A DNA stretch of 64,000 bases, from the NCBI RefSeq assembly GCF_003732705.1, contig NZ_MOBR01000040.1, forward strand, positions 434,001 to 498,000, written 5' to 3'. Origin of the DNA: Pseudomonas frederiksbergensis (lineage in GTDB: Bacteria > Pseudomonadota > Gammaproteobacteria > Pseudomonadales > Pseudomonadaceae). Shown one piece after another: positions 41,557 through 50,225 of this stretch. Numbering within the stretch: position 1 is the stretch's first letter; each line of letters starts with the position of its first letter. The position numbers were made by a program, and so were the translations under genes. The notes beneath the pieces are model-generated. The model saw only the letters and a list, made by a program, of their open reading frames with translations. It was not told the origin of the DNA and made no database searches.

Positions 41557-43182
41557 CTAGACCGAAAACCGCGCCACCATCGTGTTCAAATCCACCGCCA
41601 ACCGCGACAACTCCTGACTCGCCGCACTGGTCTGATTTGCCCCCGCCGAGGTCTGCAATGCCAGATCACGGATGTTCATCAAATTGCGATCCACCTCCCG
41701 CGCCACCGCCGCCTGTTCCTCCGAGGCACTGGCAATGACGATGTTGCGTTCGTTGATCAACGTGAACGCCGAGGCAATCTCCTCCAGCGCTATGCCTGCC
41801 GCTTTCGCCACTTCCAGGGTTGAACGCGCCCGGCTATTGCTCTGCTGCATTGAGCTGACAGCCGAATCGGTGCCTTGCTGAATCCCACTGATCATCTGCT
41901 CGATTTCCTGGGTCGACTGCTGCGTGCGGTGGGCCAGCGCCCGCACCTCATCCGCGACGACAGCAAAACCGCGCCCGGCATCCCCGGCGCGCGCCGCTTC
42001 GATCGCCGCATTCAGGGCCAGCAGATTGGTTTGCTCGGCAATCGAACGAATCACATCCAACACCTTGCTAATGCCATAGACCTTCTGCGCCAAGTCCTCG
42101 ACCTGAGAGACATTGGCGGTGACATCATCGGCCAGGGATTCGATGGACTGCACGGTTTGCTGCACCTGAGTGCGGCCATGCTGGGCAATCCGGTCAGATT
42201 CCCGGGACGCTTCGGAGGTGGCCACCGCGTTGCTCGCCACTTCCTCCACCGCCGCCGTCATCTGATTGACTGCCGTGGCGGCCTGTTCGATTTCCAGGCT
42301 CTGCTGATGCAGGCCTCGGGTAGCGTCTTCGGTGACGCAACTGAGTTCTTCCGAAGCCGAGGCCAATTGGCTGGATGAATCGGAGATGCGCCGGATAGTT
42401 TCCCGCAGGTTCTGCTGCATGCTCTTGAGCACATGCAGCAGCCGCGCCGGCTCATCCTTGCCGGTGATGCGGATGTCGCCGGTCAGATCACCGCCCGCCA
42501 CCACCTCGGCGACCCGCAACGACTGGGACAATGGCAACACAATGCTGCGGGTCAGCAGCAAGGCCAGGGCGATGGTCATCAACGCCGCCAGCGCGACCAT
42601 CACCCCAACCCAGACCCGCGAACTGCTGAACACCAGACGCGCCGCCTCGGTCGCCAGGCTGGCCTGGTGCTTGTTCAGCTCCACCAAGGATTTGAGGGTC
42701 ACGGCAATGTCGTCGGCCAACGGACTCATTTCGCCATTGACGATGACCGCCGCCTCTTCTATCCGCCCCTGGGCAGACAGGTTCATCACCTGCCCCTGAA
42801 AATTCAGGTATTTCTGTTCCGAAGCCTTGAACCGATCAAACAGCGAACGCTCCTCGGGCAGCACGATCAACGCGTTGTAGCGCTGTTGCGCATCACCGAG
42901 AACACCTTTGAGCTCATTGAGTTTCCCGACATTCTGCGCCAGCGCCTGGGGATCGCGGTTGATCAGCAGGCGCATGGTCAAGGCACGCAGGCGCAGCATG
43001 TCCTGGCTCATGTCGCCGACCGACATCACGCTGGGCAACCAGTTGTTATCGACCTGATCGGACTGGGCGCGCATGGCCGACATTTGCGCCAGGGCAAACG
43101 CTCCCAAACCGAACACCATCAACGCCAACAGGCCAAAACCCAGGCTCGCGCGCGGGGCAATATTGAGACTACGGATGCTCAT
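41557..43182 (-). CDS. Methyl-accepting chemotaxis protein
   Basis: Chemoreceptor of 541 aa. A first membrane helix (residues about 12-32) is followed by a periplasmic four-helix-bundle (4HB_MCP-like) sensing domain to about residue 190, then a second helix and a HAMP domain. The long cytoplasmic signalling coiled coil has the CheA/CheW-contact hairpin IAEQTNLLALNAAIEAARAG, GFAVVADEVRALA. It has no C-terminal CheR-binding pentapeptide; the chain ends NTMVARFSV. The open frame continues 30 codons up, but ATG 43182 gives MSIRSLNIAPRASLGFG, the proper N-terminus. Ligand unknown. Stand-alone gene. Confidence 0.92.
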   Translation of the reverse strand: MSIRSLNIAPRASLGFGLLALMVFGLGAFALAQMSAMRAQSDQVDNNWLPSVMSVGDMSQDMLRLRALTMRLLINRDPQALAQNVGKLNELKGVLGDAQQRYNALIVLPEERSLFDRFKASEQKYLNFQGQVMNLSAQGRIEEAAVIVNGEMSPLADDIAVTLKSLVELNKHQASLATEAARLVFSSSRVWVGVMVALAALMTIALALLLTRSIVLPLSQSLRVAEVVAGGDLTGDIRITGKDEPARLLHVLKSMQQNLRETIRRISDSSSQLASASEELSCVTEDATRGLHQQSLEIEQAATAVNQMTAAVEEVASNAVATSEASRESDRIAQHGRTQVQQTVQSIESLADDVTANVSQVEDLAQKVYGISKVLDVIRSIAEQTNLLALNAAIEAARAGDAGRGFAVVADEVRALAHRTQQSTQEIEQMISGIQQGTDSAVSSMQQSNSRARSTLEVAKAAGIALEEIASAFTLINERNIVIASASEEQAAVAREVDRNLMNIRDLALQTSAGANQTSAASQELSRLAVDLNTMVARFSV

Positions 43183-43389
43183 TGCTTTGGTTCCTTCCAA
43201 AAAATCACTGCATATCCCTGCAGCGGGTTGCTTTAGACGGTATCGGCCCCGGGAAAATTTGCGTAAGACCAAAACGTGATATCAAAACGCCTTACTACTT
43301 CGATCCTTGGGCGGGAACGATTCAGCGGAGAAAGGCAAAGGCAAAAGATCGCAGCCTTCGGCAGCTCCTACGGAACAAATGCGATCTTT

Positions 43390-44409
43390 TCAGGGCAATA
43401 ACCCCTTTTTCACTTTGGGCAAAACCGACAGAAAGTTATCCCGTGCGACTTGTCGCGCAACATCCTCCGGCAAGGCGTCGAGAAACGGATCAAAGCTGCG
43501 CATTTCCTTACCCAACTTGTTGAATCGTCCCACAACATCCGAACCCAGCATGAAGCGCTCCGGAAAGCGCTCCACCAGTCTCAGCCACTCATCCCGAGGC
43601 TTGCCCTGCTCATCCAGCAGATAGGGCGTGAGCATGCTCCAGGACAGGTCGATGAATAGATTCGGGTAGGCCTCGAGCATCCGGGTCAACGTCGGCAGCA
43701 GAAAATCCAGCTGCGTCTGATGCCGATGGATTTCCACGCTGGTACCGGCGTGAGCCCAGATAAACCGGGTATGCGGGTGATTACGCAACGGCTCTTCCAT
43801 TTCCGCCAGGTACAGCGGATTTTTCTCACGCTTGGAGGTGATGTTGGAATGCAGCATCACCGGCAGGTCGTTCTCGGCGGCAAGGTGATAGATCCTCGTC
43901 ATCGCTTCATTATTGGCGCGCGGCGTATCACCCGAGGTCAGGGCCGTCAGGTCATCGTGCCGGGTGAAGACTTCGCCGATGCCCTGCCACAACCCCGGAT
44001 TGAGATCGAGCATGCGCTGGATATGCGCCTCGGAGTTTTTATCGTTGGGGTTGAAGCCTGACAGGAACGGATGAAAACGCTGCCGCTGCTCCGACGTCAG
44101 CTTGTTTACTGCGGCGGCAACAATCACGTCGGTCGCGCTGTACCAATAGGCGTCGGCGTCGTCACCGGCGTAGTAGCGCGGACGCTTGGGTTCGTCCTCA
44201 TGCCATTTCTTGGCCACCGGGATGCCGGAAATCATCACGTGATCGATGGAATTGTCAGCCATCGCCTTGAGCAACGTCGGCATTCCCGCCGTTTCCTGGA
44301 AGAAGTCCACGTAATGCAGGTGCGCGTCGCTGTAGGCATAGTCGCGGGCGTCGGCGTGTGTGCTGCAAAGCGCCAACAACCAGGCGAGGCTCAAGCGGGT
44401 CAGGGGCAC
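43390..44409 (-). CDS. Secreted amidohydrolase-family protein
   Basis: Metal-dependent hydrolase of the amidohydrolase_2 (ACMSD-like) group. The likely start is the GTG at 44409, seven bases after GGAG. That gives 339 aa with a signal peptide (PLTRLSLAWLLALCSTHADA). Metal-site motifs are SDAHLHYVDFF at the mature N-terminus, PVMLHSNIT and FIWAHAGTSVE, with an Asp in MLGSDVVGRF near the C-terminus. A longer start at 44490 is open but has no signal peptide at its front. The substrate is unknown; export is unusual for this group. Confidence 0.8.
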   Translation of the reverse strand: MPLTRLSLAWLLALCSTHADARDYAYSDAHLHYVDFFQETAGMPTLLKAMADNSIDHVMISGIPVAKKWHEDEPKRPRYYAGDDADAYWYSATDVIVAAAVNKLTSEQRQRFHPFLSGFNPNDKNSEAHIQRMLDLNPGLWQGIGEVFTRHDDLTALTSGDTPRANNEAMTRIYHLAAENDLPVMLHSNITSKREKNPLYLAEMEEPLRNHPHTRFIWAHAGTSVEIHRHQTQLDFLLPTLTRMLEAYPNLFIDLSWSMLTPYLLDEQGKPRDEWLRLVERFPERFMLGSDVVGRFNKLGKEMRSFDPFLDALPEDVARQVARDNFLSVLPKVKKGLLP

Positions 44410-44562
44410 GGGCAATCTCCGAGGGCATGAGTGCCATAGACCCCAGCGCGCCAACCAGGGTTCAGCCCGCAAGAAAGTGGAACGCAGCACAGCACGAATG
44501 CTCTATACCTTCATGGTCCGTTTTTGCTCGAATGACTTTTCCTACTGCCGAAGAGGTTTCCC

Positions 44563-44979
44563 ATGACTGTTACCGTCAATACCATTTCCAGCGAAGGCTT
44601 TCGTCACACTGTCCAGATCGATGATCACGAACTGTTTGCCGATGTGCCCACCTCAGCCGGTGGCGAGGGCTCGGCGCCGGAGCCCCACGATTACTTCGAT
44701 GCCGCCCTCGGCGCCTGTAAGGCTCTGACGCTGAAGATGTATGCCAAGAAAAAAGACATCCCGCTGACCGGCGTGGGGGTCGAGGTCAAACGCGACAACA
44801 GCGAAGAGCAAAAAGGCAAATATGCCCTGCACGTCACCCTCACGCTCAAAGGCGTGCTGACTGACGCTCAACGGGAAGAATTGCTGCGGGTCGCTGACCG
44901 TTGCCCGATCCATAAACTGATGACCACCACCGACGTCACCATCGAAACCCACGCCCCACAGGGCTTCGATAGCCAGTAA
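44563..44979 (+). CDS. OsmC-family peroxiredoxin-like protein
   Basis: OsmC/Ohr-fold protein of 138 aa, cytoplasmic. Two redox cysteines are at the expected sites: AALGACKALTLKMYAKKK and ADRCPIHKLM. The subfamily is nearer to YhfA/OsmC-like proteins than to Ohr. Members reduce organic hydroperoxides or bind small thiol substrates. AAGAGG lies seven bases before the ATG. It is divergent from the secreted amidohydrolase and runs toward the pirin gene 61 bases downstream, so they could share a transcript. Confidence 0.9.
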   Translation: MTVTVNTISSEGFRHTVQIDDHELFADVPTSAGGEGSAPEPHDYFDAALGACKALTLKMYAKKKDIPLTGVGVEVKRDNSEEQKGKYALHVTLTLKGVLTDAQREELLRVADRCPIHKLMTTTDVTIETHAPQGFDSQ

Positions 44980-45040
44980 TCACCACGATGTCAGCGGCGG
45001 GTTATGCTCTGCCCATCACCCGCCCAGCCTGGAATGCCGC

Positions 45041-45904
45041 ATGAACACGCCCCTCGTGATCCGCCCCCGCGCCGAAGATGTCGAAGGCCAGCCAATTCTT
45101 CGCCCGTTGCCGTCGGCCAAATGCCGCAGCGTCGGGCCTTTCGTGTTTTTCGACCACATGCTCGAAACCCGTTATCCGGCGGGCAAAGGCATGAACATCC
45201 GACAACATCCGCACATTGGTCTGTCGACCCTCACCTACCTGTTCCAGGGGCAGATCCAGCACAAGGACAGCCTCGGTTCCGATCAGGTGGTGGACACCGG
45301 TGATGTCAGCTGGATGACCGCAGGCAGCGCCATTGCCCATGTCGAACGCACACCTGAGGCGCTGAAAGACAGCGGCTTCACGATGCATGGGTTGCAGATC
45401 TGGCTGGCCTCCCCCAAGGAACACGAGCAAGGTCCGGGGCACTACAGCCATCACCCGGCAGCCACCTTGCCGGTCAGCGATAACCTCGGGGTGAAGATCC
45501 GCATGATCGCCGGGTCAGGCTTTTGCCTGGAATCGCCGGTGCCGGTGCTTTCTCCTACGTTGTATGCCGAACTGAACCTGCAAACCGCGACGACGTTGCT
45601 GATTCCCACCGAGCACGAAGAACGCGCACTGTATGTGCTGGACGGCGAGGTGCAACTCGATGGCGAGCTGATCGAACCGCATTCGCTGGTGGTGTTGCCG
45701 GCCGGGGAAGAGATGACGTTGTTTGCCGAGAGCGACTGTCACGCCGTGCTGTTCGGCGGGGCGCCGCTGGATGGGCCACGGCGGATCAACTGGAATTTTG
45801 TCGCGAGCGATCCGGCAGCTATTGATGAAGCCCGGCGGCGCTGGACGGCCGGGGATTGGCCGACGGTGCCGGGGGAAAGCGAGCGGATCGAGTTGCCCCG
45901 CTGA
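45041..45904 (+). CDS. Pirin-family protein
   Basis: Bicupin of 287 aa with a metal site in its N-terminal cupin: FDHM (residues 34-37), HPHIGLSTLTYLFQG and GSAIAHVE supply His and Glu ligands. Bacterial pirins are dioxygenase-like (quercetinase activity reported for some) or act through protein contacts, so the exact role is not known. It follows the osmC gene on the same strand. A family 2 repeat pair lies directly after the stop. Confidence 0.9.
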   Translation: MNTPLVIRPRAEDVEGQPILRPLPSAKCRSVGPFVFFDHMLETRYPAGKGMNIRQHPHIGLSTLTYLFQGQIQHKDSLGSDQVVDTGDVSWMTAGSAIAHVERTPEALKDSGFTMHGLQIWLASPKEHEQGPGHYSHHPAATLPVSDNLGVKIRMIAGSGFCLESPVPVLSPTLYAELNLQTATTLLIPTEHEERALYVLDGEVQLDGELIEPHSLVVLPAGEEMTLFAESDCHAVLFGGAPLDGPRRINWNFVASDPAAIDEARRRWTAGDWPTVPGESERIELPR

Positions 45905-45907
45905 CAT

Positions 45908-46012
45908 GATCGTTCCCACGCTCTGCGTGGGAATGCAGCCCGGGACGCTCTGCGTCCCATTGGAACGCGGAGCGTCCCTGGAGGCATTCCCACGCGGAGC
46001 GTGGGAACGATC
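45908..46012. repeat. REP pair, family 2
   Basis: Outer arms GATCGTTCCCACGCTCTGCG and the complement ending at 46012, between the convergent pirin and dienelactone hydrolase genes. Same element as at 13571, 41313 and 54516. Confidence 0.9.
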
Positions 46013-46039
46013 AAAAGATGTCTCAGGCAAAACCAGCGA

Positions 46040-46768
46040 TCAGCCGCTAAACACTTCATCCAGCAAGTTATGCATCGACACAAACGCCCGCCCTGCGGTC
46101 TTCGCGTCATACATCATCTTGCCCGGCACATTCGCATGGGGATCGGTAAAGGAGTGCACCGCGCCGCCGTAGCTCAGCAGTTGCCAATCCACGCCCGCCG
46201 CGTTCATTTCGGCTTCAAACGCCGGCAGTTGCTCTTTCGGCACCAATGGATCGGACGCGCCGTGCAGCACCAACACCGAGCCCTTGATGTTTTTCGCATC
46301 GTTGACGTTCGGCGTATCCAGCGAGCCATGGAACGACACCGCCGCTTTCACTGGCGCGCCGCTGCGGGCCAGTTCCAGCGCACAGCAACCGCCGAAACAG
46401 AAACCGAAGGTCGCCAGTTTCGAGGCATCGACCGCCGCTTCACCCTGGGCCTGCAATTGCTCGAATGCTGACGCCATACGTTTGCGCAGCAAGCCGCGAT
46501 CATTCTTCAACGGCATCATCGCAGCCCCCGCCTCGTCGCCGTTCTGCGGGCGAACCGACTGACCGTACAGGTCCGCGATCAGCACCACATAGCCCTTGGC
46601 CGCCACCGATTTGGCAATCTCCTCGGCACCGGCGCTGATACCCATCCAGTTTGGCGCCATCAGCAAACCCGGTCGCGGGCCTTTATGGTCGGCATCGAAG
46701 GCCAGACGGCTTTCGTAAGATTGGCCATCTAGCTGATAGACCACGGAACGCACAGTGACTTGGCTCAT
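46040..46768 (-). CDS. Dienelactone hydrolase-family protein
   Basis: Alpha/beta hydrolase of 242 aa, cytoplasmic. The nucleophile is a cysteine in FGFCFGGCCALELA, as in true dienelactone hydrolases. The acid Asp is in VLHGASDPLVP and the His in GGAVHSFTDPHAN. The natural substrate is uncertain: no chlorocatechol genes are nearby and the protein may act on other lactones or esters. GGAG lies before the ATG. It lies downstream of htpG on the same strand, beyond the htpG terminator. Confidence 0.9.
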   Translation of the reverse strand: MSQVTVRSVVYQLDGQSYESRLAFDADHKGPRPGLLMAPNWMGISAGAEEIAKSVAAKGYVVLIADLYGQSVRPQNGDEAGAAMMPLKNDRGLLRKRMASAFEQLQAQGEAAVDASKLATFGFCFGGCCALELARSGAPVKAAVSFHGSLDTPNVNDAKNIKGSVLVLHGASDPLVPKEQLPAFEAEMNAAGVDWQLLSYGGAVHSFTDPHANVPGKMMYDAKTAGRAFVSMHNLLDEVFSG

Positions 46769-46795
46769 TTCAGACTCCTAAGACTCAAGAATAAA

Positions 46796-46817
46796 AAAAC
46801 CCGCCGAAGCGGGTTTT
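46796..46817 (-). terminator. Intrinsic terminator of htpG
   Basis: Eight-bp stem AAACCCGC (46797-46804 with 46809-46816) around a CGAA loop, with a T-run on the minus strand, 13 bases past the htpG stop. Confidence 0.9.
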
Positions 46818-46829
46818 TGTACAACGCAG

Positions 46830-48734
46830 TTAAACCGACAGTTCAACCAGCAACTTGTTGAGACGGCGCACGTAGGCTGCCGGGTCTTTCAAGCTGTCGC
46901 CGGCCGCCAGGGCCGCCTGATCGAACAGGATGTGCGAGAGGTCGCCGAAGCGCTCTTCGCTCTGTTCGGCGTCAAGTTTCTCGATCAGCGGGTGAGCCGG
47001 GTTGAATTCGAAGATTGGCTTCGAATCCGGAACCTTCTGCCCGCTGGCCTCGAGGATCTGACGCATTTGCAGGCCCAGGTCCTGCTCGCCGATGGCCAGG
47101 ATTGCCGGGGAATCGGTCAGACGGTGAGAAACCCGGACTTCAGCGACAGAATCGCCGAGTGCGGTTTTCAGACGCTCAACCAAACCTTCTTTGGACTTGG
47201 CGACTTCTTCCGCGGCTTTCTTATCCTCTTCCGAGTCCAGGTTGCCCAGGTCCAGGTCACCGCGCGCCACGTCGACAAAGCTCTTGCTGTCGAAGTCGCT
47301 GAGGTAGCTCATCAGCCACTCGTCGATACGGTCGGTCAGCAGCAGCACTTCGATGCCTTTCTTGCGGAAGACTTCCAGGTGCGGGCTGTTTTTGACTTGG
47401 GCGTAGGTTTCGCCGGTCAGGTAGTAGATCTTGTCCTGACCTTCCTTGGCGCGAGCCAGGTAGTCAGCCAGACCCACCACTTGCTCGCCTTCTTCGCCCT
47501 GAGTGGAGGCGAAACGCAGCAGGCCAGCGATTTTCTCTTTGTTGGCGAAATCTTCAGCCGGGCCTTCTTTCATGACCTGGCCGAAGTTTTTCCAGAAGCC
47601 TTTGTATTGCTCAGGCTCGTTCTTCGCCAGTTTTTCCAGCATGTCCAGAACACGCTTGGTCAGCGCCGATTTCATCGAGTCGATGATCGGGTCTTTCTGC
47701 AGGATTTCCCGCGACACGTTCAGCGACAGATCATTGGAATCGACCACGCCTTTGATGAAGCGCAGGTACAGCGGCAGGAACGATTCGGCCTGATCCATCA
47801 CAAACACGCGTTGCACGTACAGCTTCAGGCCTTTCGGCGCTTCACGCTGGTACAGGTCAAACGGAGCGCGGGTCGGCACATAAAGCAGCGAGCTGTATTC
47901 AAGCTTGCCTTCGACCTTGTTGTGGCTCCAGCTCAGCGGGTTTTCGAAGTCATGGGCGATGTGCTTGTAGAACTCCTGGTATTCCTCGTCCTTGATCTCG
48001 GTGCGAGGACGGGTCCACAGGGCGCTGGCGCGGTTGACAGTTTCCCACTCAACAGCCGGAGCCTCTTCGCCTTCAACGGCTGCCACTTCTTTCGGCAACT
48101 CGATCGGCAGCGCGATGTGGTCGGAGTACTTTTTGATGACGTTGCGCAGACGCCAGCCATCGGCGAACTCGTCTTCACCGGCCTTCAGGTGCAGGACGAT
48201 ACGGGTGCCGCGCTCGGCTTTTTCAACGGTGGCAACTTCAAAATCGCCTTCGCCCTTGGACGACCAGTGCACGCCTTCGCTGGCGGCAGCGCCGGCACGA
48301 CGGCTGAACACGTCGACTTTGTCGGCGACGATAAAGGCAGAGTAGAAACCCACACCGAATTGACCGATCAGGTGCGAATCTTTCTTCTGATCGCCGGACA
48401 GGTGTTTCATGAAATCAGCAGTGCCGGACTTGGCGATCGTCCCCAAGTGGGTGATCGCGTCTTCGCGGCTCATGCCGATACCGTTGTCTTCGAGGGTGAC
48501 GGTTTTCGCGTCCTTGTCGAAGCTCACACGGATTTTCAGTTCGGCGCCACCTTCCAGCAACTCAGGCTTGGACAGGGCTTCGAAACGTAATTTGTCGACA
48601 GCGTCAGAGGCGTTCGAGATCAACTCGCGAAGGAAAATTTCCTTGTTGGAATACAGCGAATGGATCATGAGGTGCAGCAGTTGCTTCACCTCGGTCTGGA
48701 AGCCCAGGGTTTCCTTTTGAGTTTCCACACTCAT
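46830..48734 (-). CDS. htpG: Chaperone HtpG (Hsp90)
   Basis: Cytoplasmic ATP-dependent chaperone of 634 aa with the three Hsp90 domains. The GHKL ATP-binding domain has LRELISNASDAVDKLRFEAL, LEDNGIGMSRED and GQFGVGFYSAF. The middle domain carries the catalytic Arg region (YVQRVFVMD...GVVDSNDLSLNVSRE). The C-terminal dimerisation domain ends PLIEKLDAEQSEERFGDLSH. ATG 48734 (MSVETQKETLGFQTEV) is the usual start; an ATG two codons earlier has closer GGAG spacing and is possible. A perfect sigma-32 promoter lies about 70 bases upstream. Confidence 0.96.
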   Translation of the reverse strand: MSVETQKETLGFQTEVKQLLHLMIHSLYSNKEIFLRELISNASDAVDKLRFEALSKPELLEGGAELKIRVSFDKDAKTVTLEDNGIGMSREDAITHLGTIAKSGTADFMKHLSGDQKKDSHLIGQFGVGFYSAFIVADKVDVFSRRAGAAASEGVHWSSKGEGDFEVATVEKAERGTRIVLHLKAGEDEFADGWRLRNVIKKYSDHIALPIELPKEVAAVEGEEAPAVEWETVNRASALWTRPRTEIKDEEYQEFYKHIAHDFENPLSWSHNKVEGKLEYSSLLYVPTRAPFDLYQREAPKGLKLYVQRVFVMDQAESFLPLYLRFIKGVVDSNDLSLNVSREILQKDPIIDSMKSALTKRVLDMLEKLAKNEPEQYKGFWKNFGQVMKEGPAEDFANKEKIAGLLRFASTQGEEGEQVVGLADYLARAKEGQDKIYYLTGETYAQVKNSPHLEVFRKKGIEVLLLTDRIDEWLMSYLSDFDSKSFVDVARGDLDLGNLDSEEDKKAAEEVAKSKEGLVERLKTALGDSVAEVRVSHRLTDSPAILAIGEQDLGLQMRQILEASGQKVPDSKPIFEFNPAHPLIEKLDAEQSEERFGDLSHILFDQAALAAGDSLKDPAAYVRRLNKLLVELSV

Positions 48735-48801
48735 GGTCATCAAACTCCAATCAGATGGCAGTGGCCGCGACCTTCAGGGTCGACGGCGGGTTGTCATCAG
48801 A

Positions 48802-48828
48802 GTTTGGGGCTGAGTTCAGGATTTCAAG
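48802..48828 (-). promoter_or_regulatory. Sigma-32 (heat-shock) promoter of htpG
   Basis: On the minus strand CTTGAA (48828-48823), 13 bases, then CCCCAAAC (48809-48802). This matches the sigma-32 consensus CTTGAA-N13-CCCCATnT in the -35, the spacing and the CCCCA core. It lies across the last codons of the upstream thioesterase gene and about 70 bases before the htpG start. Confidence 0.88.
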
Positions 48829-49268
48829 GGCTCTTCGATTTTGAAATGGCCCCGGGCCGTGGCAATCGGCTCGGCTTCGGTGGTTTGCCAGGCCGTAATC
48901 GCCACGTTAGCCACCCGCCGTCCCTGCCGGCACACCTGGCAACGCGCCCAGGTATCGCGAAATTGCCCGGCGCGCAGGTAGTCGAGGGAGAAGTCGATGA
49001 TCTTCGGTACTCCGGGCGAGCCAGTGAAAATCAACAAGTGCAACGCGGCCGACAGCTCCATGAACCCGGCAATGACGCCGCCATGGATCGCCGGCAATAA
49101 AGGGTTACCAATGTTGTCCTTGTTTGCCGGCAGGCGAAACAGCAGCTCATCCCCCACCCGTGAACATTCGATGCCGATCAACTTGGCGTAGGGAATCAGG
49201 TGCAGCAGCGAGGCGTAGTCCCCTTGCGCATGGGCCTGTTGCAGTTGTTCCTTGAACGAGTCAGTCAT
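48816..49268 (-). CDS. PaaI-type hotdog thioesterase, copy 1
   Basis: Hotdog-fold acyl-CoA thioesterase family protein of 150 aa. The family active-site region appears as LLPAIHGGVIAGFMELSAAL, and FSLDYLRAGQFRDTWARC matches the beta-strand motif after it. Start at the ATG overlapping the stop of the next gene upstream as ATGA, so translation is coupled. Substrate unknown; housekeeping CoA-ester hydrolysis is the usual role. The heat-shock promoter of htpG lies within its 3' end. Confidence 0.88.
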   Translation of the reverse strand: MTDSFKEQLQQAHAQGDYASLLHLIPYAKLIGIECSRVGDELLFRLPANKDNIGNPLLPAIHGGVIAGFMELSAALHLLIFTGSPGVPKIIDFSLDYLRAGQFRDTWARCQVCRQGRRVANVAITAWQTTEAEPIATARGHFKIEEPLKS

Positions 49269-49741
49269 TTCGCACCTCCGGCGATGGCGCCACCAAAACC
49301 TTTGGTGCCCTTGATGCCCTTGCCCATGCGCATGAAAGTGCCAACGACATGGGCGATGGGCTGTTCCGGGTCGTCCTGGTAGGCAAAGCCCCGGGCGAAG
49401 ATCACGTCGGTAGTCACCCGGTAGCATTGGGCGAAACCGTAAACGTCCTTGTGGGGTTCGGCGGCGTGCATGTAGTCGATGCGCAAATCGAGGGTCGGGC
49501 AGACCTCGAATTCCGGCAATACGCACAGGGTGGACATGCCGCAAGCGGTGTCCATCAGCGACGTCAGGGCACCGCCGTGGATGACACCGGTTTGCGGGTT
49601 TCCGACGATTTGCGGGCTATAGGGCAGGACGACCGTTAGTCCGTCCGTACTCGCACTGTGAATTCGCAAACCCAGCACCTGACAATGCCGCAGTGCCGAC
49701 AGGAATCGTGTTGCACGCTCAAAAACGGGGTTTTCGGCCAT
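49265..49741 (-). CDS. PaaI-type hotdog thioesterase, copy 2
   Basis: Hotdog-fold thioesterase of 158 aa. The motif is TGVIHGGALTSLMDTACGMST, with the expected His-Gly-Gly and the acidic residue in MDTA. DLRIDYMHAAEPHKDVYGF follows. It shares the fold, but only modest sequence, with the downstream gene, which it overlaps by four bases. The two could form a heteromeric enzyme or have different chain-length preferences. The frame is well placed; the ATG at 49741 follows AAGAAGAG-type sequence. Confidence 0.88.
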   Translation of the reverse strand: MAENPVFERATRFLSALRHCQVLGLRIHSASTDGLTVVLPYSPQIVGNPQTGVIHGGALTSLMDTACGMSTLCVLPEFEVCPTLDLRIDYMHAAEPHKDVYGFAQCYRVTTDVIFARGFAYQDDPEQPIAHVVGTFMRMGKGIKGTKGFGGAIAGGAK

Positions 49742-49799
49742 TTGATAAGAACTCTTCTTAGTTTCCGGTCACAGCATCTGGTTATCAGGCAAAAGTTCC

Positions 49800-49848
49800 A
49801 CAGCGATAAAAACTTATATATCTGTATGAAATGAGGAACTTATCGCTG
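49800..49848. promoter_or_regulatory. Inverted repeat upstream of the small lipoprotein gene
   Basis: CAGCGATAA (49800-49808) and TTATCGCTG (49840-49848) flank an AT-rich stretch. GTTCC/GGAAC flanks interlock with them. This lies in the promoter region between the divergent thioesterase and lipoprotein genes. It may be an operator or a leader structure; no regulator can be named. Confidence 0.4.
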
Positions 49849-49899
49849 ACGGCTGTGCTCGAAAGGCCAGTAGATATTTTCCATAAGGAGATACACCCC

Positions 49900-50157
49900 A
49901 TGCGTAAGACTTTAGCTATTGCCTTGATGTTGACCGCTTCCCTCGGTCTCGCTGCTTGCGATAAAAAATCCGAGGACAAAGCTCAAGATGCTAACCAACA
50001 TGCTGAGCAAGCTCAGCAAGACATGAACAAAGCACAGGATAAAGTGAACGACGCTGCGAAAGAAAACGCCGAAGCCGCCAAAGCTCAGGCTGAATCGAAC
50101 AAAGCTGCAGTACAGGAGTCCGCTCCGGCCGCTCCAACTGAAGCGCCTAAAAACTAA
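49900..50157 (+). CDS. Small Ala/Lys/Gln-rich lipoprotein
   Basis: Predicted lipoprotein of 85 aa: signal MRKTLAIALMLTASLGLAAC with the lipidated cysteine at residue 20. The mature part is a single long charged helix rich in Ala, Lys, Gln and Asn (AEQAQQDMNKAQDKVNDAAK) ending in a Pro-rich tail (APAAPTEAPKN). Such helices resemble small envelope lipoproteins of the Lpp/OsmE-like kind. Whether it bridges the outer membrane and wall is not known. AAGGAG lies before the ATG and a perfect terminator follows. Confidence 0.83.
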   Translation: MRKTLAIALMLTASLGLAACDKKSEDKAQDANQHAEQAQQDMNKAQDKVNDAAKENAEAAKAQAESNKAAVQESAPAAPTEAPKN

Positions 50158-50174
50158 AACAGTTTTTAGCGTGA

Positions 50175-50209
50175 CAAAAGAAAACCCGCCAAGTGCGGGT
50201 TTTCTTTTG
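50175..50209. terminator. Intrinsic terminator, strong
   Basis: Perfect 15-bp stem CAAAAGAAAACCCGC with GCGGGTTTTCTTTTG, five-base loop. It lies between the convergent lipoprotein and MAPEG genes and can work in both directions. Confidence 0.93.
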
Positions 50210-50225
50210 CCTGTTAGTTGAGGGA

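Noticed and set aside
46932..48590. 552-codon plus-strand frame opposite htpG
   Set aside because: Antisense of a complete HtpG; no domain or ribosome site supports it.
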